From: Pseudomonas sp. H3(2019)
Lineage (GTDB): Bacteria > Pseudomonadota > Gammaproteobacteria > Pseudomonadales > Pseudomonadaceae
Direction of reading: 5' to 3'
Assembly: GCF_007713465.1 (NCBI RefSeq)
Contig: NZ_VMSG01000032.1
Span: forward strand, 1-64,000
Length of the DNA: 64,000 nucleotides
The notes under the pieces: model-generated
What the model saw: only the letters and a program-made list of their open reading frames with translations
What the model was told of the DNA's origin: nothing
Database searches by the model: none
Made by a program: the position numbers and the translations under genes
Shown: positions 1 through 8,917 of the stretch, piece after piece
Layout: every line of letters starts with the position of its first letter
How positions within the stretch are numbered: position 1 is the first letter of the stretch

Positions 1-86
1 CCCGCATGCCGGGTGGTGTGGCAGGGGAACGGCAAGGCCGTCCCCTATGCCGATCTAGAGTCCCGGTCGGTCAACCCGCGTACAGT

Positions 87-121
87 TGCCACCTTAATTC
101 GTTTGACCGCGGACGGTGGCA
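87..121 (+). promoter_or_regulatory. hairpin in the 5' region of the DUF6124-like remnant
   Basis: TGCCACC at 87-93 can pair with GGTGGCA at 115-121 across a 21-base loop, ending about 25 bases before the small ORF that starts at 147. The pairing is seen directly. That it is a regulatory 5' leader element is an inference from its position; a chance stem is possible. Confidence 0.3.
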
Positions 122-146
122 GCTCCATATCTCTAGGGGCGTCACC

Positions 147-275
147 ATGCACAAAGTCACCCCCAATCCCCCTGAAACCCCAAGCGCTTCCCCTTACGCC
201 TTCACCAACTCCAAAAAACTTCACGACGCTGCCGAGTGGGCGCTGGATCATTACGATCAGCCGGAGGCGCCTTAG
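147..275 (+). pseudogene. truncated DUF6124-like small Pseudomonas protein
   Basis: ATG at 147 opens a 42-codon frame starting MHKVTPNPPE, then SKKLHDAAEWALDHY. This matches, from memory, the N-terminus of the small Pseudomonas family called DUF6124 (function unknown). Members usually exceed 100 residues, whereas this frame stops with TAG at 273-275 just after the ALDHY helix. Reading past the stop gives no obvious family continuation, so this looks like a truncation rather than a single nonsense change. Sequence right after the stop resembles a REP-type repeat, a possible cause. It could still be a functional short variant. Confidence 0.5.
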
Positions 276-280
276 TACCA

Positions 281-303
281 CGTTGTAGCGAGGCGGCTTG
301 CCC
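281..303 (+). repeat. possible degenerate REP-like fragment
   Basis: The bases after the truncated small ORF (TTGTAGCGAGGCGGCTTGCC) resemble one arm of a second Pseudomonas REP family with a GTGGCGAGGGAGCTTGC core. No matching inverted arm was found nearby, so this would be a single decayed copy. The assignment rests on remembered consensus and is weak. Confidence 0.25.
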
Positions 304-366
304 CGTCGACCGGTCGGCGTTGGCTCGCGGCCGGTCGGCGCGGTTGCCGGCGTTGCGCCGCGGTGC

Positions 367-1080
367 TTATTTTACGGCGTAAAACTTGCGGACATACCGG
401 GTGCTTTGCCAGGCGCACGGTGCGCCTTGCGGTACGAACACGGTGTCGCCGGTGTTGACCGTCAGGCTCGTACCATCGGCGGCCCGCAGGGTGACGCTGC
501 CTTCGATCAGGTGCATCAGCTCGTTGAGTTTATGCGGCCGGCCATGGCGCTCGTAGGGTGTCGAATCCCAGACGCCGACGCGCAGGTCGGTGGTGCTGTC
601 TTCGAAGGCATTGCGTGAGCGGCATTGCGGGGTGGGGCCGATCAGTATTTGCGGTTCCGGCGCGGCCGAAGGGGAGAGCAGCGCCAACCGGTCCAGCGCT
701 GTCAGCCCTGGTGTCGGTTCAGCGCTGGGGTTGATCACGGCACAGAATGCCCAGCACGTATTGGCTTGCGCCTCGATTCGCAGCGTGGTCCCACGACCGA
801 TCACCGCGCTGGCACCGATCCCCAGTTCCAGTGTCTGGCCATGGGATTTCAACACGACGTGGCCGGCGTGGACCACGATCACTTCGGTGTGTGGGAAATC
901 ATCGATTTCGAGCGATTCGTTTGTGTTCACGGTCCCGGCGCAGATGCCATCGGGCCCGGTGTAGGCGACCTGACGATGTTCCTTGAAGGGATCGGCAGCG
1001 CTCAAGGACGTTGCGTTGAAAGACCCGGCGACACGGCTGCCGTCGGCGCGAGCCAACAGCAGAACGGTAGGTTGAGGCAT
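367..1080 (-). CDS. bicupin domain protein
   Basis: This 237-aa protein has two cupin barrels. The first (about residues 50-120) contains FPHTEVIVVHAGHV. The second (about 165-237) contains GVWDSTPYE, then HKLNELMHLIEG and a closing GDTVFVPQGAPCAW strand, the pattern of the DUF861/Cupin_3 group (EutQ and ureidoglycine-type proteins). No signal peptide is seen, so it is probably cytoplasmic. It lies 69 bases downstream of a GNAT gene on the same strand and is probably co-transcribed with it, facing away from the aldehyde dehydrogenase at 2250. Cupins of this type are metal-dependent enzymes or small-molecule binders; no substrate can be named. GGAG lies about a dozen bases upstream of the ATG. 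Confidence 0.8.
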   Translation of the reverse strand: MPQPTVLLLARADGSRVAGSFNATSLSAADPFKEHRQVAYTGPDGICAGTVNTNESLEIDDFPHTEVIVVHAGHVVLKSHGQTLELGIGASAVIGRGTTLRIEAQANTCWAFCAVINPSAEPTPGLTALDRLALLSPSAAPEPQILIGPTPQCRSRNAFEDSTTDLRVGVWDSTPYERHGRPHKLNELMHLIEGSVTLRAADGTSLTVNTGDTVFVPQGAPCAWQSTRYVRKFYAVK

Positions 1081-1149
1081 GTGGGTGACGCTCCATGCAA
1101 ATGGGGTGTGGAGGGTGTTGGGTAGCGGCGGCTGCTTTGCGCGCGGATA

Positions 1150-2007
1150 TCAGCCAATGGCTTGGGTGACGAGTGCGAACTGTCGGACGCCGTTGACCGC
1201 TTGTGGCGGTGTGCCCCGTGCCATTTGCGCCACGGTATCGACCTGCTTGAGGCCGACCGAGTCCAGCCATTCGCTCAAGCCACTGTCCGCCGGAATGTCG
1301 ATGCGCACGAAGGCATCCGGTACGTGGGCCAGCAATACGGCGATCAGGTGTTTGGCCTGTTCGATGTTTTCGGCGACCACCGGGCCAAGGCCGCGACCAC
1401 GGCCATAAGGGCGCAGCAGGGCGAAGGCGCGCACCTGGCCAGCGCGCTCGATGACAGCCGAATGCTCGACCACATCGAACAGCTCGTTGAACACCGTTTG
1501 CCGGTCCAGCCCGGTGCCGGCATTGGCCAGTTCCAGCACGCGGGCCTTATCGGCATCACGCAGCGGGCGACAGGTTTCACCGTCGGCCAGCGGCACAGGT
1601 GCAACGGCTTGCGCCGGGCCCTGGTGTTGCTGAATCCGCCCGAACTCGACAAAGCCCTGACTCGCGTAAAGCGGTGCACCGGCAAGGGTCGCGTTGAGTA
1701 CCGGGGTGCGTGACTGGCACGCATCAAGTGCCTGTTCCATCAGCTTGCGGCCGATGCCCTTGCCTTGATAGTCGTCGCTGACGATCACCAGGCCGATGGT
1801 GGCGAAGTCGCCTTGGGGGCAGGCGAACGCCGTGCCGATCAGACGCTCGCCATCGAGAGCCACAATGCCGTCGCTGATGCGCAATACCATGGCCCAGTCG
1901 TCCAGGCGATGGGGCCACTGCAATTGCACGGACAAGGCATGGGCCGAGGGCAGGTCGGCGGTCGTCATCGGGCGATAGACATAAGCAGAAGAATGCGGGG
2001 CGGACAT
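1150..2007 (-). CDS. GNAT family N-acetyltransferase, two-domain
   Basis: This 285-aa protein has an N-terminal GNAT fold with the acetyl-CoA loop QGKGIGRKLM near residue 95 after the strand TIGLVIVSDD. A second, more divergent GNAT-like half follows and ends QFALVTQAIG. The start at 2007 is preceded by AAGGAGACTCGCC, a good ribosome site; the open frame extends further upstream but without a better start. A paralogue of the same length with the same C-terminal motif lies at 20249-21106. Both sit near FAD amine oxidase genes, which suggests acetylation of an amine or amino-acid intermediate or a protective role. The substrate is unknown. Confidence 0.8.
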   Translation of the reverse strand: MSAPHSSAYVYRPMTTADLPSAHALSVQLQWPHRLDDWAMVLRISDGIVALDGERLIGTAFACPQGDFATIGLVIVSDDYQGKGIGRKLMEQALDACQSRTPVLNATLAGAPLYASQGFVEFGRIQQHQGPAQAVAPVPLADGETCRPLRDADKARVLELANAGTGLDRQTVFNELFDVVEHSAVIERAGQVRAFALLRPYGRGRGLGPVVAENIEQAKHLIAVLLAHVPDAFVRIDIPADSGLSEWLDSVGLKQVDTVAQMARGTPPQAVNGVRQFALVTQAIG

Positions 2008-2249
2008 GGCGAGTCTCCTTTGGACTGTGTGCGCGATCAACCGGCTGTGCGGCGCGATGGTGCCTGTATCCCATCTGCGTGAAGGCCTGACAAGAGGGGC
2101 TGGAACATTCGGCAGATTCCGCACGCCCGAAGCCACAAGACCACACTTACTACTTATTTGCACGGCAAGGTCGGCAGCAAATGCTTGGGCGTTTTTTCTA
2201 CGATGGAGGCCTGAGTTCACGACTCGCCGTCCCTTTTCTGGAGTGCTCC

Positions 2250-3722
2250 ATGGATAGCTTCGATCCTCGCCTTATCGCTGTGCGCAGCGCTCATTTCATT
2301 GCCGGCCAATACCGCGATGCTCAACCGGGACTTGAGGTGGTGCGGCCGTCGGATGGCCAGGTCTATGCCCAGTTGCCGGTCGCCGATGCCGACCTGGTGG
2401 ATGAAGCGGTCAACGATGCCTGGCAGGCGTTTAATCGCAGCGATTGGGCCAGCCGCCCACCTCGGGAGCGGGCGCGGGTCATGCGCCGCTGGGCCGATCT
2501 GATCGAAGCTGACGCCGCCGTCCTGGCGCCGTTGGAAGCGGTGGGCTCGACCCGTCCCCATAAAGATGTGATTGCCTGGGATATTCCCTACGTTGCCGAG
2601 GGCATTCGTTTCTTTGCCGAACTGGCGGACAAGCACGGCGGTCATGTGGCCGCCACCCAGACCGATCGACTGGGCATGCAGATCGCCGAACCCTACGGTG
2701 TGATCGCCGCCATCGCGCCGTGGAATTTCCCGCTGAGCATGGCTTCCTGGAAAGTCGCGCCGGCACTGGCCGCAGGCAATGCCGTGGTGCTCAAGCCTTC
2801 AGAGCTGACGCCGTTCTCCAGTCTGCGCTTTGCCGAGCTGGCGTTGCAGGCGGGTATGCCGGCGGGGATCTTCAACGTGATCCAGGGCGATGGCCGCGTT
2901 ACGGGCGATGCCTTGTGCCGTCATCCGCGGGTGGGCAAGGTGACCTTTACCGGTTCCACCGCGACCGGTTCGAGCATCATGTCCACCTGTGCGCTGGTCG
3001 GTCCGAAACCGGTCACCCTGGAACTCGGCGGCAAGAGCCCGCAGCTGGTCTTCGCCGATGTGCCGGATATCGCCAAAACCGCCCGTACGGTGGCCATGGC
3101 CATCACCGGTAATGCCGGGCAGGTGTGCGTGTCCGGGTCTCGGCTGTTGATCCAGCGCTCGATCATGGAACCGTTTATCGCGCACTTGCAGGCGTATTTC
3201 GAGGAACTGCGCCCCGGCCCGACCTGGTCGTCCGAGAGCACGCTGTCGCCGATCATTTCCCGGCTGCAGGCCAGCCGCATCGATGGCATCGTCCAGCGCT
3301 CGCGTCAGGCCGGCGCCGAAGTGCTGACCGGTGGCGGGCTGTTCGAAGGTCTCGGTGGCGCCTATTACCAGCCGACCTTGCTGACCGGTCTGGACCACCA
3401 GAACCCGGCGATCTGCGAAGAAATCTTCGGCCCGGTGCTGACGGTGCAGGCGTTCGATGATGAAGAACAGGCGCTGAGCCTGGCGGCGCATGCGACTTAC
3501 GGTCTGGCGGCGGGTGTGCATACAGCCGACATCAACCGCGCGTTACGCCTGGTTCGGCGCCTGGAAGCGGGGACCGTGTGGGTCAATCGTTACGGACGCA
3601 GTAACGACTACATCCTGCCGACCGGTGGCTACAAGCGCTCCGGCATCGGCAAGGACCTGGGGCGCGAAGCGTTCGAAGCCAATTTGCGCTTCAAGAGTGT
3701 GCTGATCGATATCGTGCAGTAA
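2250..3722 (+). CDS. NAD(P)-dependent aldehyde dehydrogenase
   Basis: This 490-aa protein is full length for the aldehyde dehydrogenase superfamily. Visible residues are Asn159 in APWNF, Glu258 in LELGGKS, the nucleophile Cys293 in GQVCVSGSR and the EEIFGPV motif near the C-terminus. It oxidises an aldehyde to an acid in the cytoplasm. The ATG at 2250 fits the usual family N-terminus; an upstream in-frame start at 2181 would add an atypical extension. The gene diverges from the GNAT/cupin pair, and a REPIN follows it. Context suggests it disposes of an aldehyde made by the amine oxidases downstream; the substrate is not predictable. Confidence 0.9.
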   Translation: MDSFDPRLIAVRSAHFIAGQYRDAQPGLEVVRPSDGQVYAQLPVADADLVDEAVNDAWQAFNRSDWASRPPRERARVMRRWADLIEADAAVLAPLEAVGSTRPHKDVIAWDIPYVAEGIRFFAELADKHGGHVAATQTDRLGMQIAEPYGVIAAIAPWNFPLSMASWKVAPALAAGNAVVLKPSELTPFSSLRFAELALQAGMPAGIFNVIQGDGRVTGDALCRHPRVGKVTFTGSTATGSSIMSTCALVGPKPVTLELGGKSPQLVFADVPDIAKTARTVAMAITGNAGQVCVSGSRLLIQRSIMEPFIAHLQAYFEELRPGPTWSSESTLSPIISRLQASRIDGIVQRSRQAGAEVLTGGGLFEGLGGAYYQPTLLTGLDHQNPAICEEIFGPVLTVQAFDDEEQALSLAAHATYGLAAGVHTADINRALRLVRRLEAGTVWVNRYGRSNDYILPTGGYKRSGIGKDLGREAFEANLRFKSVLIDIVQ

Positions 3723-4198
3723 CGCGCGAACCCCTGTGGGAGCGAGCTTGCTCGCGATGAGGCCAGTCCACTCAACATCAATGTCGCCTGTCAGACCGCT
3801 ATCGCGAGCAGGCTCGCTCCCACAGGTTCTCGATAACCTCCGGATCTTCAACACGCTTTAATCCGCATCCAAACGGGCGCTTCCTCAGGGACGCGCCCGT
3901 TTTCGTTCTGTCCGGCGCAGGTTCTGCGGTGAATCCGTTTGCGCGTGAGCCTTGCGGCGTTATAAAGGTCCATAAGGGCGCATGAATACGGGGTTTGCCC
4001 AAGGCTGGCGCGACCCGCAAAGTCTGCTGAGGGGGGGCGCTAAAACGGTGGTTTGTATCGAGCAGAGGTCGCTTTTAACGCCATCTGCTGATTTCACGGT
4101 GGTGTAATGACAGTGTGCTGCAGCGTTGCATCACGGCTCCCGGAACGGAGCGAATGCTTGTCACGCCATGACCTCAACGAACTTCAGGACCGCACTCA
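3723..4198. other. intergenic region with REPIN and presumed operon promoter
   Basis: This gene-free stretch of 476 bases holds a REPIN in its first 100 bases. The remainder must contain the promoter for the catabolic run beginning at 4199. I could not identify a convincing -35/-10 or sigma-54 box. The short frames here lack coding character. Confidence 0.5.
3733..3826. repeat. REPIN (inverted REP pair), copy 1
   Basis: The left arm CCTGTGGGAGCGAGC followed by TTGCTCGCGAT (3733-3758) is mirrored by ATCGCGAGCAGGCTCGCTCC and CACAGG (3801-3826), separated by about 42 bases containing TCAACATCAATGT. This is the P. fluorescens REP doublet (REPIN), a non-autonomous element mobilised in trans by RAYT transposases. 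It lies just after the aldehyde dehydrogenase stop, where it may also act as an mRNA-stabilising or terminating hairpin. Confidence 0.9.
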
Positions 4199-4867
4199 AT
4201 GAGCTTTCTTCGCCCCAAATTCATTACGTTCGACTGCTACGGTACGCTGACCAATTTCCACATGGGTACGATGACTCGCGAACTGTTCGCCGATCGCGTG
4301 GTGCCCGAGCAGATGGAGCAGTTCGTCAAGGACTTCTCGGCCTATCGCCTGGACCAGGTCATGGGTGACTGGATGCCGTATGACGAAATCCTCAAGACCG
4401 CGCTGGCGCGGACCTGCAAACGTTGGTGCATTGAATACCGTGACGAAGGTCAGCTGTATTACGACGCCGTACCGACCTGGGGCCCGCACCCGGACGTACC
4501 GGCCGGCCTGTCGAAAATCGCCGACAAAATCCCGCTGGTGATTTTCTCCAACGCCAGCAACAGTCAGATCATGTCCAACGTCGATAAGCTTGGCGCACCG
4601 TTTCACAAGGTTTTTACCGCAGAGCAGGCACAAGCCTACAAACCGCGCCTGGCCGCGTTCGAGTACATGCTCGACAACCTCAATTGCGGCCCGGAAGACA
4701 TCTTGCATGTGTCGTCGAGCTTCCGTTACGACCTGATGCCGGCCCACGACATGAAGATCAAGAACAAGGCCTTCGTCGCCCGTGGTCACGAAGTCCCGGC
4801 CAACGCTTTCTACGAGTACCGGCAGATCACCGACATCGGTGGGCTGGCGGCGCTGGTTGGTCTCTGA
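4199..4867 (+). CDS. haloacid dehalogenase-like hydrolase (HAD type II)
   Basis: This 222-aa HAD-superfamily protein carries the nucleophile Asp12 in FDCYGTL, motif II Ser117-Asn118 in IFSNAS, motif III Lys148 in AYKPR and Asp178 in the region that reads SSxxxD. The order and length match L-2-haloacid dehalogenases and related phosphatases. The enzyme is cytoplasmic. It is the first gene of the long plus-strand catabolic run and sits 40 bases before the FAD amine oxidase. Many genes of this annotation hydrolyse phosphoesters, so true dehalogenation cannot be assumed. AGGA lies upstream of the ATG. Confidence 0.85.
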   Translation: MSFLRPKFITFDCYGTLTNFHMGTMTRELFADRVVPEQMEQFVKDFSAYRLDQVMGDWMPYDEILKTALARTCKRWCIEYRDEGQLYYDAVPTWGPHPDVPAGLSKIADKIPLVIFSNASNSQIMSNVDKLGAPFHKVFTAEQAQAYKPRLAAFEYMLDNLNCGPEDILHVSSSFRYDLMPAHDMKIKNKAFVARGHEVPANAFYEYRQITDIGGLAALVGL

Positions 4868-4907
4868 GTCGTAACGGCACTCTTCGCGGCAGCACAAGGG
4901 GATAGAC

Positions 4908-6182
4908 ATGGGCAGTGAATCCTACTGGCTCGACACTGCACCGGCGTTCACCGGTGCTCAGCCTGGCGCATTGCCCGGGCAGGTCGACGTGGCCATTGTC
5001 GGGGGTGGTTTCACCGGCCTGGCGGCGGCTCGGGCGCTGGCCTTGAAGGGCGCCAGTGTGGTGGTGCTGGAAGCCGGCGGGGTGATCGGCGAAGCCTCGG
5101 GTCGCAACGGCGGTCAGTGCAATACCGGCGTGGCCCAGGATTACGCCGGCCTGAGCGCCAGCCTCGGTGCCGACAAGGCGCGGGCCTATTACAAGGCTTA
5201 CGAGAGCGCCGTGCACAGCGTGGTTTCGCTGGTGGAGCAGGAGCAGATTGCCTGCGACCTCAAGCGTAACGGCAAGCTCAAGCTGGCCGCCAAGCCGATG
5301 CACTACGAGGGCCTGGCGCGGACCTGCGAATTGATTCGCCGGGAGGTCGATGCCGAGGTCGAGTTGCTGACCGCCGAACAGATCCGCGCTGAAGTCGACT
5401 CGGCCCAGTTCCACGGAGGATTGCTGCAGCGCAACGGAGTGCAGATGCATGTCGGGCGCTTCGGCGTCGGTCTGGCCGAGGCGGCGGCACGGCACGGTGC
5501 GTTGATCTATCAAGACACGCCGGTGACGGACTGGAAAGCCCAGGCTGGCGGCTATCAGGTCAACACCGCCAAGGGTTCGCTGCACGCCGGGCAAGTGCTG
5601 CTGGCGACCGGCGCCTGTCAGCACGGCGGGTTGGGCTGGTACCGGCGGCGGATCGTGCCGGTGGGCAGTTTCGTGATCGCCACCGAGGTCCTTCCCCAAA
5701 GCCTGATCGACCAGTTGTTGCCCGGTCGGCGAGCTTATGTCACCAGCCGCATGATTGGTAACTACTTTCGCCTGACCCCGGACAACCGCCTGTTGTTTGG
5801 CGGCCGTGCGCGGTTTGCCATGTCCGACAGCGTCTCCGACGCCAAGAGCGGCAAAGTGCTGCGGGCGGCGATGGTGCAGATGTTCCCGCAGTTGGCCAAC
5901 GTGAAGATCGATTACTGCTGGGGCGGGCTGGTGGACATGACCTCCGACCGGTTGCCCCGTGCCGGCCAGCACGGTGGGGTTTATCACTCCATGGGCTACA
6001 GCGGCCACGGGGTGCAGATGTCGGTGCACATGGGCCAAGTGATGGCCGAGGTGATGGCCGGCAAGGTCGAGGCCAACCCCTGGCGCGAACTCGACTGGCC
6101 GGCGATTCCCGGGCATTTCGGCAAACCGTGGTTCCTGCCGTTGGTGGGCGCTTATTACCGGTTCCAGGACTATTTGCATTGA
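4908..6182 (+). CDS. FAD-dependent amine/amino-acid oxidoreductase (PuuB/DadA-like)
   Basis: This 424-aa protein has an N-terminal dinucleotide fold VAIVGGGFTGLAAARAL (about residues 28-45) and the GRNGGQC flavin-contact segment. The C-terminal GYSGHGVQMS motif is typical of the DAO family, close to gamma-glutamylputrescine oxidase. It should oxidise a C-N bond of an amine or amino acid in the cytoplasm and give an imine or aldehyde. It lies between the HAD enzyme and a peptide-type transporter, which suggests it acts on the imported compound or a derivative. AAGGGGAT precedes the ATG. The substrate is unassigned. Confidence 0.88.
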   Translation: MGSESYWLDTAPAFTGAQPGALPGQVDVAIVGGGFTGLAAARALALKGASVVVLEAGGVIGEASGRNGGQCNTGVAQDYAGLSASLGADKARAYYKAYESAVHSVVSLVEQEQIACDLKRNGKLKLAAKPMHYEGLARTCELIRREVDAEVELLTAEQIRAEVDSAQFHGGLLQRNGVQMHVGRFGVGLAEAAARHGALIYQDTPVTDWKAQAGGYQVNTAKGSLHAGQVLLATGACQHGGLGWYRRRIVPVGSFVIATEVLPQSLIDQLLPGRRAYVTSRMIGNYFRLTPDNRLLFGGRARFAMSDSVSDAKSGKVLRAAMVQMFPQLANVKIDYCWGGLVDMTSDRLPRAGQHGGVYHSMGYSGHGVQMSVHMGQVMAEVMAGKVEANPWRELDWPAIPGHFGKPWFLPLVGAYYRFQDYLH

Positions 6183-6274
6183 GTTGAAGTTGTGGCTTTA
6201 CCGTCGTTTGTGTTTCAAGACGCTCCGGACAACCGCGAGCATGAGCCTTCTCTTTATTGACAGGTACAGCTTAA

Positions 6275-7912
6275 ATGAATGATGACAAGATCGACTCCAA
6301 CCTGATCTCCGGCCAGGAAAGCCTGCGGGTATTCGAAGGCCTCAATCGCGGCATGTCGCGCCGTAACGCGTTGCAATTGCTTGGTGTCGCCGGGGTGGCT
6401 GCAGCGGGCGCCGGCAGCCTGTTCGGCGCCGCCGGCAAACTGTTTGCCGACGAAGCTGCGAGCCCTGGCAAAGGCAAACCGGGCGGGCGGATTCGCGTCG
6501 CCGGCATGTCCAGCTCCACCGCCGACACCCTGGACCCGGCCAAAGGTGCGCTGTCCACCGACTACGTGCGCCACTATATGTTCTACAACGGCCTGACCCG
6601 TTTCGACAGCCATCTGGTGCCGCAACTGGAACTGGCCGAGCGCATCGACAACACCGATGCCACGCTGTGGACCATTACCTTGCGCAAGGACGTGACCTTC
6701 CACAACGGCAAAACCCTGAGCGCCGCCGACGTGGTGTTCTCGCTGTCGCGGCACAAGGATCCGCTGACCGGCTCCAAGGTCATGCCGCTGATGGAGCAGT
6801 TCGCCGAAATCAAGGCCACCGGCCCCAATGAAGTGCAGATCCGCCTGAGTGCGCCGAACGCCGAACTGCCGTCGATCCTCGCGGTGTCGCACCTGCTGAT
6901 CGTTCCCGAAGGCACCACCGACTTCAATCAGGGCATCGGTACCGGGCCGTTCAAGGTCAAGGAATTCAAACCGGGCGTGCGTTCGATTGCTGCGCGCAAT
7001 ACCGGCTACTGGAAACCGGGCCTGCCTTACCTGGACGAGATCGAGTTCATCGCCATTGCCGACGAGCCATCGCGGGTCAACGCGCTGTTGTCAGGCGACG
7101 TGCACATGATCAACGAGGTCAACCCGCGCTCCACCACGCGAATCAAGGCCAGCGCCGGTCACCGCGTCGTCGATGCGCCGTCGGGCAACTACACGGACTT
7201 GATCATCCGTCAGGATCAGATGCCCGGCAAAAGCGCCGAATTCACCCAGGCCATGAAGCACCTGATGGACCGCGAGCAAATCAAATCCGCGGTGTTCCGT
7301 GGCTTTGCGGTGGTCGGTAACGACCATCCGATTGCCCCCGGCTCGCGCTACTACAACGCTGACCTGCCGCAGACCGTCTACGACCCGGAAAAAGCCAGGT
7401 TCCTGCTGAAGAAAGCCGGCATGGACAGCCTCAGCATGCCGCTGGTGGCGTCACCTGCCGCGACCGGTTCGGTGGACATCGCCGTGCTGCTGCAGCAGTC
7501 GGCGAAACAGGCCGGGCTCAAGCTCGACGTCAACCGCCTGCCCAGCGATGGCTACTGGTCCAATCACTGGATGAAGCATCCGCTGAGCTTCGGCAACATC
7601 AACCCGCGGCCGAACGCCGACGTGATGTTTTCGCAGTTCTTCCAGTCGAGTGCGCCGTGGAACGAATCCGGCTGGAAGAACGACCAGTTCGACCAGTTGC
7701 TGATGCTCGCCCGGGCTGAAACCGACGACGCCAAGCGCAGCAAGATGTATGCGGACATGCAGACCCTGGCGCATGACCACTGCGGTATCGGCATCCCGGT
7801 GTTCATCAGCAACATCGATGCTGTCGACCAGCGCGTCAAAGGCTACGGCAGCAACCCGTTGGGCGGCTTCATGGGCTACATGTTCGCCGAGCAGGTCTGG
7901 CTGGATGCTTGA
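6275..7912 (+). CDS. ABC transporter substrate-binding protein, family 5, Tat-exported
   Basis: This 545-aa protein belongs to the peptide/nickel/opine-binding family (SBP_bac_5). A twin-arginine signal is seen: Arg29-Arg30 in MSRRNALQLLG, then an Ala/Gly-rich hydrophobic stretch ending near FADEA, preceded by an unusually long 28-residue n-region. The family strand WTITLRKDVTFHNG follows. It delivers a ligand in the periplasm to the permeases encoded next. Tat use suggests folding in the cytoplasm before export. The ligand could be a dipeptide, an opine or another N-substituted amino acid; the oxidase genes downstream favour the latter. Confidence 0.9.
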   Translation: MNDDKIDSNLISGQESLRVFEGLNRGMSRRNALQLLGVAGVAAAGAGSLFGAAGKLFADEAASPGKGKPGGRIRVAGMSSSTADTLDPAKGALSTDYVRHYMFYNGLTRFDSHLVPQLELAERIDNTDATLWTITLRKDVTFHNGKTLSAADVVFSLSRHKDPLTGSKVMPLMEQFAEIKATGPNEVQIRLSAPNAELPSILAVSHLLIVPEGTTDFNQGIGTGPFKVKEFKPGVRSIAARNTGYWKPGLPYLDEIEFIAIADEPSRVNALLSGDVHMINEVNPRSTTRIKASAGHRVVDAPSGNYTDLIIRQDQMPGKSAEFTQAMKHLMDREQIKSAVFRGFAVVGNDHPIAPGSRYYNADLPQTVYDPEKARFLLKKAGMDSLSMPLVASPAATGSVDIAVLLQQSAKQAGLKLDVNRLPSDGYWSNHWMKHPLSFGNINPRPNADVMFSQFFQSSAPWNESGWKNDQFDQLLMLARAETDDAKRSKMYADMQTLAHDHCGIGIPVFISNIDAVDQRVKGYGSNPLGGFMGYMFAEQVWLDA

Positions 7913-7960
7913 TGCGCCGATGAGGTTTGTGCCGTAGCAACATTGCAGGAGAACAGGGCG

Positions 7961-8917
7961 ATGAATAGCAACACACTGTGGTTGATCGGCCGGCGTATGG
8001 GCGCCGCGATCGTGACCTTGTTGATCGTCTCCATGGTGGTTTTCGCCATCACGGCGGTACTGCCGGGGGACGCGGCACAACAGGCCCTCGGGCAGTTCGC
8101 CACGCCGGAACAGGTGGCGGCACTGCGGCTGAAACTGGGGCTGGATCAGCCCGGTGTGTTGCGTTACCTGCACTGGTTGACGAGCCTGCTCAGCGGCGAC
8201 ATGGGCCTGTCGGTCTCCAACGCCATGCCGGTCAGCGACCTGATGGCCGGTCGAGTGCCCAACACCTTGATGCTGGCGGCCGCTACGGCGCTGGTGTCAG
8301 TGCCGGTGGCGCTGATTCTGGGGATCGGTTCGGCCATGGGCCGGGGCGGGCGCATCGACAGCTTCCTCAGCTTTGTCACCCTGGCGATGGTCGCCGTACC
8401 GGAGTTTCTGGTGGCGACCCTGGCGGTGCTGATTTTCGCGGTGAACCTGGGCTGGTTGTCGGCGCTGTCCTATGCCAGCGACATCACTTCACCGCTGCAA
8501 TTTCTGCGCACCTACGCCTTGCCGGTGATGACGCTCTGCTGTGTGATCGTCGCGCAAATGGCGCGCATGACCCGGGCGGCGGTGATCGATCAGCTCGACA
8601 GTCCTTATGTGGAAATGGCCCGGCTCAAAGGCGTGAGCCCGGTGCGGATCGTCCTGCGCCATGCCTTGCCCAATGCCATCGGGCCGATTGCCAATGCCAT
8701 CGCCTTGAGTCTGTCCTACCTGCTGGGCGGGGTGGTGATCGTCGAGACGATCTTCAACTACCCCGGCATCGCCAGCCTGATGGTCGATGCGGTGACCAAC
8801 CGTGACATGGCGCTGGTCCAGGCCTGCACCATGCTGTTTTGTACGGCGTACCTGGGGTTGGTGCTGATTGCCGACCTGTGCGCGATTCTTTCCAATCCAA
8901 GGCTGAGAAACCAATGA
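7961..8917 (+). CDS. ABC transporter permease, DppB type
   Basis: This 318-aa inner-membrane protein has an N-terminal membrane segment (AAIVTLLIVSMVVFAI) and five more hydrophobic segments. The cytoplasmic loop ARLKGVSPVRIVLRHALPNA is the EAA motif that contacts the ATPase. The ATG at 7961 has AGGAGA eight bases upstream; an in-frame start at 7943 has no such site. Its stop overlaps the next permease start by ATGA, which implies translational coupling. Confidence 0.92.
   Translation: MNSNTLWLIGRRMGAAIVTLLIVSMVVFAITAVLPGDAAQQALGQFATPEQVAALRLKLGLDQPGVLRYLHWLTSLLSGDMGLSVSNAMPVSDLMAGRVPNTLMLAAATALVSVPVALILGIGSAMGRGGRIDSFLSFVTLAMVAVPEFLVATLAVLIFAVNLGWLSALSYASDITSPLQFLRTYALPVMTLCCVIVAQMARMTRAAVIDQLDSPYVEMARLKGVSPVRIVLRHALPNAIGPIANAIALSLSYLLGGVVIVETIFNYPGIASLMVDAVTNRDMALVQACTMLFCTAYLGLVLIADLCAILSNPRLRNQ

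Noticed and set aside
4827..6179. 450-codon open frame on the minus strand
   Set aside because: Antisense to the FAD oxidoreductase with clear GxGxxG and C-terminal motifs; no ribosome site or family pattern on the minus strand.
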